A stretch of DNA of 64,000 nt. It comes from Nitrospira sp. GTDB lineage: Bacteria; Nitrospirota; Nitrospiria; Nitrospirales; Nitrospiraceae. Of this stretch, positions 55,663 through 64,000 are shown in pieces. The translations under genes and the position numbers were made by a program. Location of the stretch: positions 2,210,179 to 2,274,178 of the forward strand of contig CP126121.1 of the NCBI GenBank assembly GCA_030123625.1, in the 5' to 3' direction. A model generated the notes under the pieces. It searched no databases. It had not been told where the DNA came from and saw only the letters and a program-made list of their open reading frames with translations. Positions within the stretch are counted from its first letter, which is position 1; every line of letters begins with the position of its first letter.

Positions 55663-56304
55663 TTATTTCAGGTTCGCCAGGCCCGGAAGCAGATGGGCCA
55701 AGCCATCGGTGAGAAATTCTACTCCCACGGCCGCCAGTATCAACCCAAGCAAGCGGGTGACGATGTTGATGCCTGTCGTGCCCAACAGGGCTCTTATTCG
55801 ACCCGAAAGGCGCAGGACGATCCATACTGAGCCGGCGACGCAAAGGACCGTGAGAAAAAGCATGGCCATATCAAACCAGGTGGCAGCCTGGTCGGCATAT
55901 ATAATCACGGTGCTGATCGCGCCGGGTCCTGCGACAAGCGGAATGCCCAGAGGAACGACGGCCACCTCGTCGCGCACTGCGGCCTCCTTCGACTCTTCCA
56001 TCGTGTGATGGGTCGGACTCGGTCGAGCTTGCAGCATGGCGACGGCCATCAAGAGGATCAGGATTCCCCCGCCGGCGCGGAATGAGGCCATGCGAATTCC
56101 GAATAAATGGAGGATGGCCTCTCCCAAGAACATGGCTGATAGAAGGACGATCATCACCGTTGTTGCAGTGAGACGCGCCGTGTGTCGCCTCTGTTCCTCG
56201 GTTTGCCGGTTGGTCAGGCTTATAAAAAGCGGCGTGATCCCGATCGGATTGGCGATGACAAACAAGGCCGTGGCATTGTGCGCATAGGTGCCCCAGTCAT
56301 GCAT
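55663..56304 (-). CDS. MarC-family integral membrane protein
   Basis: 213 residues from ATG 56304 (GGGAG 8 nt upstream). Six hydrophobic helices. Asn-Pro-Ile-Gly-Ile-Thr-Pro-Leu-Phe in helix 1 and Pro-Leu-Gly-Ile-Pro-Leu-Val-Ala-Gly-Pro-Gly-Ala-Ile are the MarC signatures. The function of the family is unsettled; it is not a proven antibiotic transporter. It points away from the acetate kinase gene, with 83 bp between starts. Confidence 0.9.
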   Translation of the reverse strand: MHDWGTYAHNATALFVIANPIGITPLFISLTNRQTEEQRRHTARLTATTVMIVLLSAMFLGEAILHLFGIRMASFRAGGGILILLMAVAMLQARPSPTHHTMEESKEAAVRDEVAVVPLGIPLVAGPGAISTVIIYADQAATWFDMAMLFLTVLCVAGSVWIVLRLSGRIRALLGTTGINIVTRLLGLILAAVGVEFLTDGLAHLLPGLANLK

Positions 56305-56387
56305 CGATACACTCCCTGGTCCGTGAGTGATGAATGGAGGCGGCGGGTGCATTTGAACTGTAGCCTTCTGTCGAGCCGGCTGACAAC

Positions 56388-57599
56388 ATGAATCGACAAG
56401 AATCGAGTCCGTTCATCCTCACGATCAACGGAGGATCGTCCAGCATCAAGTTCGCTCTGTTTCGAGCCGGGGATTCCTCCGTGCCCGTGACACGCGGCAT
56501 GGTCGATCGGATCGGCCTGCCGAACAGCGAGATGCTCATCACAGATGCTGCCACGCAACAACTGAGCCGTAGGGCCGTTCTCGCACCGGACCATCGGACC
56601 TGCGTCGGGTTTATAACCGAATGGTTGGAGCGGCAGGTCGGGATGGGGCGTCTCTGTGCCGTCGGGCATCGTGTCGTCCATGGCGGGAAGACCTATAGCG
56701 GCCCAGAACGGGTGACGCCCGAGTTGTTGGCGGAGCTTCGTCGGCTATGCCCCTACAGCCCCGAGCATCTACCGGCGGAAATTACGTTGATCGAATCGTT
56801 TCGTCAGTATGATCCGACTCTTGCTCAAGTCGCCTGTTTCGATACGGCATTTCACCGGGACATGCCGCGGGTTGCGCGACTGCTGCCGATTCCGAGGAGG
56901 TATGAGAAGCTGGGTATTCAGCGCTATGGGTTTCACGGGTTGTCATACGCGTTTCTTATGCGAGAGTTGGCGAGACTGGGTGCGCCCGGTGAGGCGGAGG
57001 GGCGCGTCATTCTGGCCCACCTGGGAAACGGCGCGAGCATGGCGGCGGTCAAGAATGGACAGGCGTTGGATACAACAATGGGTTTCACCCCCGCTTCCGG
57101 CTTTCCCATGAGCCGCCGATCAGGTGACCTTGATCCGGGACTCGTTTCCTATTTGGCCCGCACGGAAGGAATGACCGTGGAGCAGTTCCACAGGATGGTC
57201 AATGCCGAATCAGGATTGCTCGGCGTGTCCGAGCTGAGTTCTGACATGCGGGACCTACTCACGCAAGAGCGGAGCGATCCACGAGCGGCCGAAGCCGTCG
57301 CGTTATTTTGTTATCAGGCCCGGAAAGTGATCGGTGCATTGGCTGCGGTATTGGGAGGAGTCGATTCATTGGTCTTCAGCGCCGGGATCGGGGAACATGC
57401 TCCCGCGATTCGAGCGCGTATCTGCGCGGGATTGGAATTTCTGGGCATCGACATCCATGAACCAGCCAATGAAACCAATCAACCGGTTATTTCATCCGAA
57501 GAAAGTCGAGTGAAGGTGCGCGTGATCCCCACCGATGAAGAACGCGAGATTGCGGAGTCTGTTGCCCGGTTACTCGGCAAGGAGAACATGAATCACTGA
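56388..57599 (+). CDS. ackA: Acetate kinase
   Basis: A 403-residue ASKHA kinase. Asn-Gly-Gly-Ser-Ser-Ser-Ile-Lys at the start, Gly-His-Arg-Val-Val-His-Gly-Gly (binding region), His-Gly-Leu-Ser-Tyr and Ala-His-Leu-Gly-Asn-Gly-Ala-Ser, and the Phe-Ser-Ala-Gly-Ile-Gly-Glu adenosine motif are all present. It converts acetyl phosphate and ADP to acetate and ATP. The phosphoketolase gene, which makes acetyl phosphate, begins 7 nt after its stop, so substrate-level ATP production from sugar phosphates is the likely joint role. Confidence 0.93.
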   Translation: MNRQESSPFILTINGGSSSIKFALFRAGDSSVPVTRGMVDRIGLPNSEMLITDAATQQLSRRAVLAPDHRTCVGFITEWLERQVGMGRLCAVGHRVVHGGKTYSGPERVTPELLAELRRLCPYSPEHLPAEITLIESFRQYDPTLAQVACFDTAFHRDMPRVARLLPIPRRYEKLGIQRYGFHGLSYAFLMRELARLGAPGEAEGRVILAHLGNGASMAAVKNGQALDTTMGFTPASGFPMSRRSGDLDPGLVSYLARTEGMTVEQFHRMVNAESGLLGVSELSSDMRDLLTQERSDPRAAEAVALFCYQARKVIGALAAVLGGVDSLVFSAGIGEHAPAIRARICAGLEFLGIDIHEPANETNQPVISSEESRVKVRVIPTDEEREIAESVARLLGKENMNH

Positions 57600-57605
57600 G
57601 GGGAG

Positions 57606-60050
57606 ATGATGATGATGATGATGAAAGAAAATACACCGCCGTTGAATGCCGCCTTACTGAAACAGATGGATGCCTATTGGCGGGCCGCCAATTATCTTTC
57701 GGTGGGACAGATCTATCTGCTCGACAATCCGTTGCTGCGAAAACCCTTGACGCTCGAGCACATCAAACCTCGCCTATTGGGCCATTGGGGAACGACTCCG
57801 GGACTGAATTTCATCTATGTCCATCTGAATCGGATCATCAAGCGGGACGACTTGGATATGATCTTCATCTGCGGGCCGGGCCATGGCGGTCCCGCGGTCG
57901 TGGCGAACGTTTATCTCGAGGGCACCTACAGCGAGGTGTATCCGGACGTGAGTCAGGACGAAGAAGGCATGAAGCGCCTGTTTCGGCAGTTTTCCTTCCC
58001 CGGCGGAATCCCGAGTCATGTCGCGCCCGAGACGCCGGGATCGATCCATGAGGGCGGAGAATTGGGGTACGCGCTGTCCCATGCCTTTGGGGCCGCCTTC
58101 GACAATCCCGATTTGATCGTGGCCTGTGTCATCGGCGATGGGGAGGCGGAGACCGGCCCGTTGGCCGCCTCATGGCATTCGAACAAATTCCTCAATCCCG
58201 TCACCGATGGAGCCGTGCTGCCGATCCTGCACTTGAACGGCTACAAGATCGCGAATCCGACCATCCTGGCACGGATCAGTCATGACGAGCTGCACAGTCT
58301 GCTCATCGGATACGGCTACGAACCGTACTATGTCGAAGGCTCAGAGCCGGAGCCGATGCACCAAGCGATGGCGGGCACATTGGATGCGGTGTTGGCGCAT
58401 ATCAAGTCGATTCAACAGAAGGCCCGGCAACAAGCGGCTGAAGGCCAGGGACTTCCCGCTCGGCCACGGTGGCCCGTGATCGTCTTGCGCAGTCCAAAAG
58501 GATGGACAGGGCCCAAGGAGGTCGACGGTAAGAGAACCGAAGGCTATTGGAGATCGCACCAGGTGCCGATGGCGGAGATGGCGTCCAAACCGGCCCATAT
58601 CGGGCTTTTGGAATCCTGGATGAAGAGCTATCGGCCGAACGAATTGTTCGACGAGAACGGTACCTTGATGCCGGAACTGGCGGCGCTCGCACCGTCGGGA
58701 CAGCATCGGATGGGGGCCAACCCTCATGCCAACGGCGGATTGCTGCTGCGGGACCTTCGTCTTCCCGATTTCCGCGACTATGCCGTGGATGTGTCGATAC
58801 CGGGAGCCGTCGTCGGCGAGGCGACCAAGGTACTGGGTTCGTTTTTACGCGATACGGTTACCAAGAACATGCGTAACCGGAATTTCCGTATCATGGCTCC
58901 GGACGAGCTTACCTCGAACCGGCTCGGCGCCGTGCTGGATGTGTCGGATCGGGTCTGGATGGCGGAACGAGAGCCGGACGACGATCACCTCGCCCCGGAC
59001 GGTCGCTCGATGGAAATCTTGAGCGAGCATACGTGCCAGGGCTGGCTCGAAGGGTATCTGCTCACGGGCCGGCACGGATTGTTTACGACCTACGAAGCCT
59101 TCGTCCATATCGTCGATTCCATGTTCAACCAGCATGCCAAATGGCTCAAGACCTGCCATGAGATTCCGTGGCGGCGGCCCGTCGCGTCGCTGAATTATTT
59201 GCTGACGTCCCACGTCTGGCGACAGGACCACAACGGGTTCTCTCATCAAGATCCGGGTTTCATCGACCATGTCGTCAACAAGAAGGCCGACGTGATCCGG
59301 ATCTATCTGCCGCCGGACGCCAATTGCCTGTTGTCGGTCATGGACCACTGCCTGCGCAGCCGGGACTACGTCAACCTTATCGTGGCCGGCAAGCAGCCGG
59401 CCCTGCAGTATATGGACATGGACGCAGCCGTGAAACATTGCACGGCGGGAATCGGGATTTGGGAATGGGCGAGCAACGACAAAGGCGGCGAGCCGGACGT
59501 CGTGATGGGCTGCGCCGGCGATATTCCGACGCTCGAGACCTTGGCCGCCGTCCAGCTGTTGCGCGAGTATGTGCCGTCGCTCAAGATCCGGGTCGTCAAC
59601 GTGGTCGATCTGATGAAGTTGCAGGACAAGAATGAGCATCCGCACGGATTGCCGGACAAGCATTTCGACACATTTTTCACCGCCGACAAGCCGATCATCT
59701 TCGCCTATCACGGTTATCCCTGGCTGATCCACCGACTCACGTACCGGCGGACCAATCACAAGAATCTGCACGTGCGCGGCTACAAGGAAGAGGGCACGAC
59801 CACCACGCCGTTCGACATGGTATTCCTGAACGACATGGACCGGTATCACCTGGCTTCCGACGTGATCGAACGCGTCGGTCTGGGATCGGCGGCGGCCTAT
59901 GCCAAGCAGGCCATCCGCGATAAGCGGATCGAGCACAAAGAATACATCAGGAAGCACGGAGAAGACATGCCGGAGATCCGTGAATGGAAATGGGACGCGA
60001 GCAAAAGCTTCATGGGAAGGACACGGCCGTCGACGAATGCTACCGGCTGA
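57606..60050 (+). CDS. xfp: Xylulose-5-phosphate/fructose-6-phosphate phosphoketolase
   Basis: A 814-residue, full-length TPP enzyme. It has Gly-Pro-Gly-His-Gly-Gly-Pro, the TPP/Mg motif [26 protein letters not shown], and Tyr-His-Gly-Tyr-Pro. It splits xylulose-5-P (and/or fructose-6-P) with phosphate to acetyl phosphate plus glyceraldehyde-3-P or erythrose-4-P. The frame starts with six consecutive ATG codons (57606-57623), so the exact start is ambiguous. It is in an operon with ackA. Confidence 0.93.
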   Translation: MMMMMMKENTPPLNAALLKQMDAYWRAANYLSVGQIYLLDNPLLRKPLTLEHIKPRLLGHWGTTPGLNFIYVHLNRIIKRDDLDMIFICGPGHGGPAVVANVYLEGTYSEVYPDVSQDEEGMKRLFRQFSFPGGIPSHVAPETPGSIHEGGELGYALSHAFGAAFDNPDLIVACVIGDGEAETGPLAASWHSNKFLNPVTDGAVLPILHLNGYKIANPTILARISHDELHSLLIGYGYEPYYVEGSEPEPMHQAMAGTLDAVLAHIKSIQQKARQQAAEGQGLPARPRWPVIVLRSPKGWTGPKEVDGKRTEGYWRSHQVPMAEMASKPAHIGLLESWMKSYRPNELFDENGTLMPELAALAPSGQHRMGANPHANGGLLLRDLRLPDFRDYAVDVSIPGAVVGEATKVLGSFLRDTVTKNMRNRNFRIMAPDELTSNRLGAVLDVSDRVWMAEREPDDDHLAPDGRSMEILSEHTCQGWLEGYLLTGRHGLFTTYEAFVHIVDSMFNQHAKWLKTCHEIPWRRPVASLNYLLTSHVWRQDHNGFSHQDPGFIDHVVNKKADVIRIYLPPDANCLLSVMDHCLRSRDYVNLIVAGKQPALQYMDMDAAVKHCTAGIGIWEWASNDKGGEPDVVMGCAGDIPTLETLAAVQLLREYVPSLKIRVVNVVDLMKLQDKNEHPHGLPDKHFDTFFTADKPIIFAYHGYPWLIHRLTYRRTNHKNLHVRGYKEEGTTTTPFDMVFLNDMDRYHLASDVIERVGLGSAAAYAKQAIRDKRIEHKEYIRKHGEDMPEIREWKWDASKSFMGRTRPSTNATG

Positions 60051-60233
60051 TCATTCGTCCTTCGCATATCGTCACGTCGTTCATTCTTCCAACATGAGTG
60101 AAGACGCCTCCACCGACCTGCTGCGATGCGCCAGAAAACCATGTGAATTTCCCACCGGAAATATGCTATTGGAAACGCGCTGGACTTGCATCACACAAGA
60201 ACGTCGGCAAGAAGATCGGATTGGAGGAACGGC

Positions 60234-61217
60234 ATGGGTCGGCGAGTTCCGTATGCGTATGATCGATGTGTCGTCGGGATAGTGGCCGGTATGTGTCTGC
60301 TGGGAGGGAACGTCTACGCAGGCGATGCGAATGAGAAGAAGACGGATGATGCGGCGATAAAAGCGGTGCTGGATTGCCGTTACCAACACGCTCCCGACTT
60401 TTCCGGGGAGAAGGTAACGAGCGAAGTCCTTCCATCGGACGATCTCTTTCGTCCCCTCTTGGCCGACCCGAAACAGCCGCAGTTCTTTGCTCTCTGGCAG
60501 TCCCAGCAATCGCTCATTGAACGGACTTCTGCGAACATTGGGTCGGTCGGCATTGGAGAAAATTTTGGATTCTATACCAGGCGCAACGGATGTAACGGGT
60601 GGCAAATCAGCCTGCTGACCGGCATTTTCGCGCAATTTGAATTAGATACGTCGAATGCCGCGCTCGTCAATGTCGACTTCAACGTGGGCATACCGCTGAC
60701 CTGGCGTCATGGAAACTGGTCAGGACGCCTACGCTTTTATCATCAGAGCAGTCACATTGGGGATGAGTTCCTTGGAGCTCACCCTGGTTTTAAGTCCATT
60801 GGTCTTCAATTTGAAGAGGTCGACCTGATCGTGTCCTATGATCTGCGGGCATGGATGCGTCTGTATGGAGGAGGAGCGGTGAAGATCAACCGTCAACCGT
60901 CCACGATTGAGCGCGGTACAGCGCACTGGGGATTTGAAGCACGGACACCGACACCGGCTGCGGAATCATATCTGTTTGGTCTGCTCTCGAATCCGATTCT
61001 CTTCACGCCCGTCCTGACGGCGGACTTCAAATCCGTCGAAGCGCAGGACTGGTACATCAACACGAATCTGTTGATGGGTTTCGATATGTTTCGGGCCGGT
61101 TCCTTTAAGCGTATGAGGATTCTCTTCAATTACTATCATGGATATAATCCCTATGGGCAATTTTTCTATTCACAGAAGACCGAATCGTTCGGACTCGGGG
61201 CTTATTTCATGTTTTAA
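60234..61217 (+). CDS. DUF1207 outer-membrane-like protein
   Basis: 327 residues from ATG 60234 (GGAGGAACGGC upstream). A signal peptide ends near Val-Tyr-Ala-Gly. The mature protein has the DUF1207 pattern (Phe-x-Pro-Leu-Leu-Ala-Asp-Pro-Lys-x-Pro, Gly-Glu-Asn-Phe-Gly, His-Gln-Ser-Ser-His-Ile-Gly-Asp-Glu) and ends with a barrel-like Phe-Gly-Leu-Gly-Ala-Tyr-Phe-Met-Phe. Probably an outer-membrane barrel of unknown function. It sits between phosphoketolase and ftsH with gaps of about 180 and 80 bp. Confidence 0.8.
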   Translation: MGRRVPYAYDRCVVGIVAGMCLLGGNVYAGDANEKKTDDAAIKAVLDCRYQHAPDFSGEKVTSEVLPSDDLFRPLLADPKQPQFFALWQSQQSLIERTSANIGSVGIGENFGFYTRRNGCNGWQISLLTGIFAQFELDTSNAALVNVDFNVGIPLTWRHGNWSGRLRFYHQSSHIGDEFLGAHPGFKSIGLQFEEVDLIVSYDLRAWMRLYGGGAVKINRQPSTIERGTAHWGFEARTPTPAAESYLFGLLSNPILFTPVLTADFKSVEAQDWYINTNLLMGFDMFRAGSFKRMRILFNYYHGYNPYGQFFYSQKTESFGLGAYFMF

Positions 61218-61300
61218 CGTGCGGGACGCGGGAATCCGTCAATGTTCCATCTACAGGGGCCGGAGCAAGATCCGTTCAGCATCGGGGACAGGCGACGCCG

Positions 61301-63103
61301 ATGAATAACAAGGTCTCATTTTCCATCTGGTACATCCTCCTCGCCGTCATGGCGGTGGTGTTCGTGCATGACTTCATTCTCGCTCTCAACAAAGTCGAAG
61401 AGCTTCCCTACAGTGAATTCAAGAAGCTGGTGGAGGACGGCAAGGTGGCGGAAGTCTCGGTGACCAGCCAAGTGCTGACCGGAAAGTTGAAGCCCGAGGG
61501 GGAATCCAAAGAACAAAAAGCCTTTGCGACCGTGCGGGTCGAAGACCCGGATCTCGTCCGTGAGCTCAACCGACATGGAGTGATTGTTACCGGTGTCATC
61601 GAGTCCACGTTTTGGCGTGATCTTTTGTCGTGGGTCATCCCGGCCGCCCTCTTTGTCGGCATTTGGTTCTTCATCTTTCGTCGACTGGGTCAGGCTCAGG
61701 GCGGTTTCATGCAGGTCGGTCAGTCCAAGGCCAAGATCTACGTGGAGACGGACGTCAAGGTGACGTTCGCGGATGTGGCGGGCGTGGATGAAGCCAAGGA
61801 AGAACTGCGCGAGGTGATCGAGTTCCTCAAGACGCCGGAGAAATTCACCAGGCTGGGCGGCAAGATTCCCAAGGGCATCCTGCTAGTCGGCCCGCCGGGC
61901 ACCGGGAAAACGTTGCTGGCCCGCGCCGTGGCCGGTGAAGCCGGCGTGACATTCTTCAGCATCAGCGGCTCGGAGTTCGTCGAGATGTTCGTCGGCGTCG
62001 GCGCGGCGCGGGTTCGTGACTTGTTCGAACAAGCCAAGGGCAAAGCTCCTTGCATTATTTTCATCGACGAATTGGATGCGCTGGGAAAGGCGCGCGGCGT
62101 GGGCCCCATGGCGCATGAGGAACGCGAACAAACTCTCAACCAGTTGTTGGTGGAGATGGACGGATTCGATCCTCGGGTCGGCGTCATTCTCATGGCCGCG
62201 ACCAACCGCCCGGAAATTCTCGATCCTGCGCTGCTCCGCGCGGGACGATTCGATCGCCATGTGACCGTGGATCGCCCCGATAAAAAGGGCCGTTTGGATA
62301 TTCTTCGCGTTCATGCCAAAAAGGTCGCGTTGAGCCGGGAGGCCGATCTCGAGCAGATTGCCGCAATGACCCCGGGATTTTCCGGTGCGGATTTGGCGAA
62401 TGTCGTCAATGAGGCGGCGCTGTTGGCGGTACGACGCGGCAAGGACCAGGTGGGCATTTCGGAATTGCACGAAGCCGTGGAGCGAACCATCGCCGGTCTA
62501 GAGAAAAAGAATCGCGTCCTGAATAAGATGGAGAAAGAACGGGTCGCGTTCCATGAAACCGGCCATGCACTCGTCGCTCTTTCCATACCGGGCTCCGATC
62601 AGGTGCAGAAGATCTCCATCATTCCTCGCGGCGTGGCGGCGCTGGGCTACACCTTGCAGCTTCCGACGGAGGACCGATTTCTGATGACGAAATCGGAATT
62701 GGAGAATAAAGTCGCCGTGCTGCTCGGTGGAAGGATTGCCGAAGAAACGATTTTCGGGGAAGCCTCCACGGGAGCGCAGAACGATCTCGTCAAGGCCACG
62801 GACATCGCCAAGAGCATGGTGAAGGCCTACGGAATGAGCGAGAAACTCGGCACCATCACGTTGGAACGGGAGCGACAGCCTCAGTTCCTCCAGCTTCCTG
62901 TCGCTTCCGAAAAAGGCGATTATTCCGAAGAGACCGCCCGTGAAATAGACTGCGAGGTACGGCGGATCGTGGATGAGCAGTACGAACGGGTGAGGCGATT
63001 GCTGGAAGATCGAAAGGCCGTACTGCAACAAGGAGCCCGGCTCTTGTTGGAACGGGAAGTGATTACCGGAGCGGAGCTGAAAGCGATCATGGAAAGCCAT
63101 TGA
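61301..63103 (+). CDS. ftsH: ATP-dependent zinc metalloprotease FtsH
   Basis: 600 residues. An N-terminal TM helix (about 8-28), a periplasmic domain, and a second TM (about 108-126) precede the AAA module: [16 protein letters not shown], and second region of homology Arg-Ala-Gly-Arg-Phe-Asp-Arg. The M41 zinc site is His418-Glu419-x2-His422 with a distal Asp. It degrades membrane and regulatory proteins. The C-terminus is short. Its place in a stress-type cluster suggests this may be a second FtsH; the genome's main copy is not visible here. Confidence 0.93.
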   Translation: MNNKVSFSIWYILLAVMAVVFVHDFILALNKVEELPYSEFKKLVEDGKVAEVSVTSQVLTGKLKPEGESKEQKAFATVRVEDPDLVRELNRHGVIVTGVIESTFWRDLLSWVIPAALFVGIWFFIFRRLGQAQGGFMQVGQSKAKIYVETDVKVTFADVAGVDEAKEELREVIEFLKTPEKFTRLGGKIPKGILLVGPPGTGKTLLARAVAGEAGVTFFSISGSEFVEMFVGVGAARVRDLFEQAKGKAPCIIFIDELDALGKARGVGPMAHEEREQTLNQLLVEMDGFDPRVGVILMAATNRPEILDPALLRAGRFDRHVTVDRPDKKGRLDILRVHAKKVALSREADLEQIAAMTPGFSGADLANVVNEAALLAVRRGKDQVGISELHEAVERTIAGLEKKNRVLNKMEKERVAFHETGHALVALSIPGSDQVQKISIIPRGVAALGYTLQLPTEDRFLMTKSELENKVAVLLGGRIAEETIFGEASTGAQNDLVKATDIAKSMVKAYGMSEKLGTITLERERQPQFLQLPVASEKGDYSEETAREIDCEVRRIVDEQYERVRRLLEDRKAVLQQGARLLLEREVITGAELKAIMESH

Positions 63104-63117
63104 GTCGCTCGTTGAGC

Positions 63118-63229
63118 GTGAAGCGTGAAACGTATCTCGCAAGGCCGAGGAGTGGTCACTGGTCATTCGTCATCAGTCATTCTTCATTGACCAATGACTA
63201 TTGACGAATGACTGAGTTTTACGCTTCAC
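63118..63229. repeat. Nested inverted repeat after ftsH
   Basis: Outer arms GTGAAGCGTGAAAC (63118-63131) and GTTTTACGCTTCAC (63216-63229) pair at 13 of 14 positions. Inner arms around 63161-63181 and 63193-63213, built on GTCATTCGTCA, pair almost fully. The whole can fold into a long cruciform or hairpin between ftsH and the MlaE-type gene. It is probably a repeat-family member that also terminates transcription. Confidence 0.65.
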
Positions 63230-63257
63230 CAGATGCGCTGCACAGAGTGTGAGCCCG

Positions 63258-64000
63258 ATGGAACCGGCAACCATCTCCGTCAAAGATAATGTGATTCACT
63301 GCCGAGGGTCTTGGACCCTTCCGCACTTGTCTCAACTGGAGCGGGGAGGCCGAGCGCTCCGATGGCCTGATGGCCCCACCGTCCTTTACGATGCCGGCGA
63401 AGTGACCGCTATGGATACGGGTGGCGCGCTCATACTGCAGCGCTGCATCGAGGGCGTGCGGCACAAGGGACAGCAGACCGCCCTCCAAGGGTTGAAGCCT
63501 GAATTCGCCGAATTGCTCCGAAAAGTCGACGCTCAATGGTCTCCGCCCGAGCGAGAGGCCTCGGTCGGTCCAAAATGGATGGAAAGTTTCGCGCATGCCG
63601 TGCAATCTCGACAAGCGTCCGCGATTCGCGCGCTCGCATTCGTCGGAGAAAGCACCATCGCATTCAGCCGGGCGCTGATACGGCCGACTTCCATTCGATG
63701 GCGGGCGCTCCTGCGGATCGTGGAACTGGACGGGGTGCGGGCCTTGCCGATCACCGGCCTGCTGACGTTTCTGGTCGGGGTCGTCATCGCCTATCAAGGC
63801 GCGGAACAGCTCCGTAAGTTCGGCACGAACATTTTTATCGTGGATCTGGTCGGCATCTCGCTGTTGCGTGAAATCGCCCCGTTGATCGTGGCGATCCTCA
63901 TCGCCGGTCGTTCGGGATCCGCCTATGCGGCTGAGATCGGCACCATGAAGGTCACGGAAGAATTGGACGCAGTGCGGACATTGGGCATCTCGCCCATGAA
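63258..64000 (+). CDS. MlaE-type ABC permease with N-terminal STAS domain (partial)
   Basis: The frame from ATG 63258 is open to the window end (247 residues seen). Residues about 1-95 resemble a STAS/MlaB-like domain with Met-Asp-Thr-Gly-Gly-Ala-Leu. From about residue 150 the MlaE permease begins: Val-Gly-Val-Val-Ile-Ala-Tyr-Gln-Gly-Ala-Glu-Gln-Leu and Ile-Ala-Gly-Arg-Ser-Gly-Ser-Ala-Tyr-Ala-Ala-Glu-Ile-Gly. It would move phospholipids between membranes with an ATPase and MCE protein expected beyond the edge. A GTG at 63249 is an alternative start. Confidence 0.85.
   Translation, partial: MEPATISVKDNVIHCRGSWTLPHLSQLERGGRALRWPDGPTVLYDAGEVTAMDTGGALILQRCIEGVRHKGQQTALQGLKPEFAELLRKVDAQWSPPEREASVGPKWMESFAHAVQSRQASAIRALAFVGESTIAFSRALIRPTSIRWRALLRIVELDGVRALPITGLLTFLVGVVIAYQGAEQLRKFGTNIFIVDLVGISLLREIAPLIVAILIAGRSGSAYAAEIGTMKVTEELDAVRTLGISPM

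Noticed and set aside
58845..59957. 370-codon minus-strand frame inside phosphoketolase
   Set aside because: Fully antisense to conserved TPP-enzyme sequence; no independent start signal or domain.

Overview
The window is a GC-rich bacterial chromosome segment, most consistent with Nitrospira or a close Nitrospirota relative. That is inference from gene content: many hybrid histidine kinases, several FGE-sulfatase-fold periplasmic proteins, a carboxypeptidase-regulatory/cupredoxin-like protein, an N-type ATPase operon, and a phosphoketolase/acetate kinase pair next to glycogen genes. There is no rRNA or other marker here to prove it, and I saw no tRNA, rRNA or CRISPR array.

Layout. 0-2.6 kb: the tail of an unknown gene, then a run of secreted proteins including a copper-site protein. 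2.9-7.9 kb: a lower-GC accessory island with an IetA/IetS-like AAA ATPase plus subtilase pair (the subtilase N-terminus is split by a frameshift), relics of a HigA antitoxin and a DUF2283 gene, and an intact DUF433/DUF5615 toxin-antitoxin pair. 8-11.6 kb: envelope and membrane proteins. 11.7-12.9 kb: an IS110-family element. 13-16.7 kb: a hybrid kinase, a receiver relic and a MntA/HepT pair whose toxin is frameshifted. 16.9-27.4 kb: a PQQ-dehydrogenase-like lipoprotein, a c-type cytochrome, a sulfide:quinone oxidoreductase-like flavoprotein, an RND efflux pair, a TPR-FGE protein and a PDZ protein. 27.8-35.3 kb: a signalling cluster (receiver, triple-receiver hybrid kinase, CheR, second hybrid kinase) ending in a small two-gene Cys-motif cassette. 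35.5-42.8 kb: an Rnk relic, a pyruvyl-transferase-like protein, an FAD oxidoreductase, TolC, a truncated ABC ATPase and GlgX. 43-49.1 kb: an N-type ATP synthase operon (atpDCQBEFAG, no atpR). 49.5-50.8 kb: a second copy of the Cys-motif cassette running into a LuxR/NarL-type regulator. 51-64 kb: glycogen phosphorylase, an outer-membrane protein, tandem Usp, Rnk, MarC, acetate kinase, phosphoketolase, a DUF1207 protein, FtsH and the start of an MlaE-type permease.

How the genes may work together. The right half reads as a low-energy or hypoxia-type stress island. Glycogen is mobilised (GlgX, GlgP), sugar phosphates are split by phosphoketolase and acetate kinase to give ATP, and a second rotary ATPase manages ion gradients, alongside Usp, Rnk and FtsH. 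A 16-bp dyad, YTAGG-N6-CCTAG, occurs three times exactly in non-coding DNA upstream of signalling or redox genes. Near-matches precede both Cys-motif cassettes. It resembles a NarL/DosR-type operator, and the LuxR-type regulator beside cassette 2 is one candidate to bind it. This dyad-plus-cassette circuit is my main candidate for an undescribed system.

Non-coding repeats are frequent. Several have become coding sequence, as kinase-receiver linkers and as the N-terminus of CheR.
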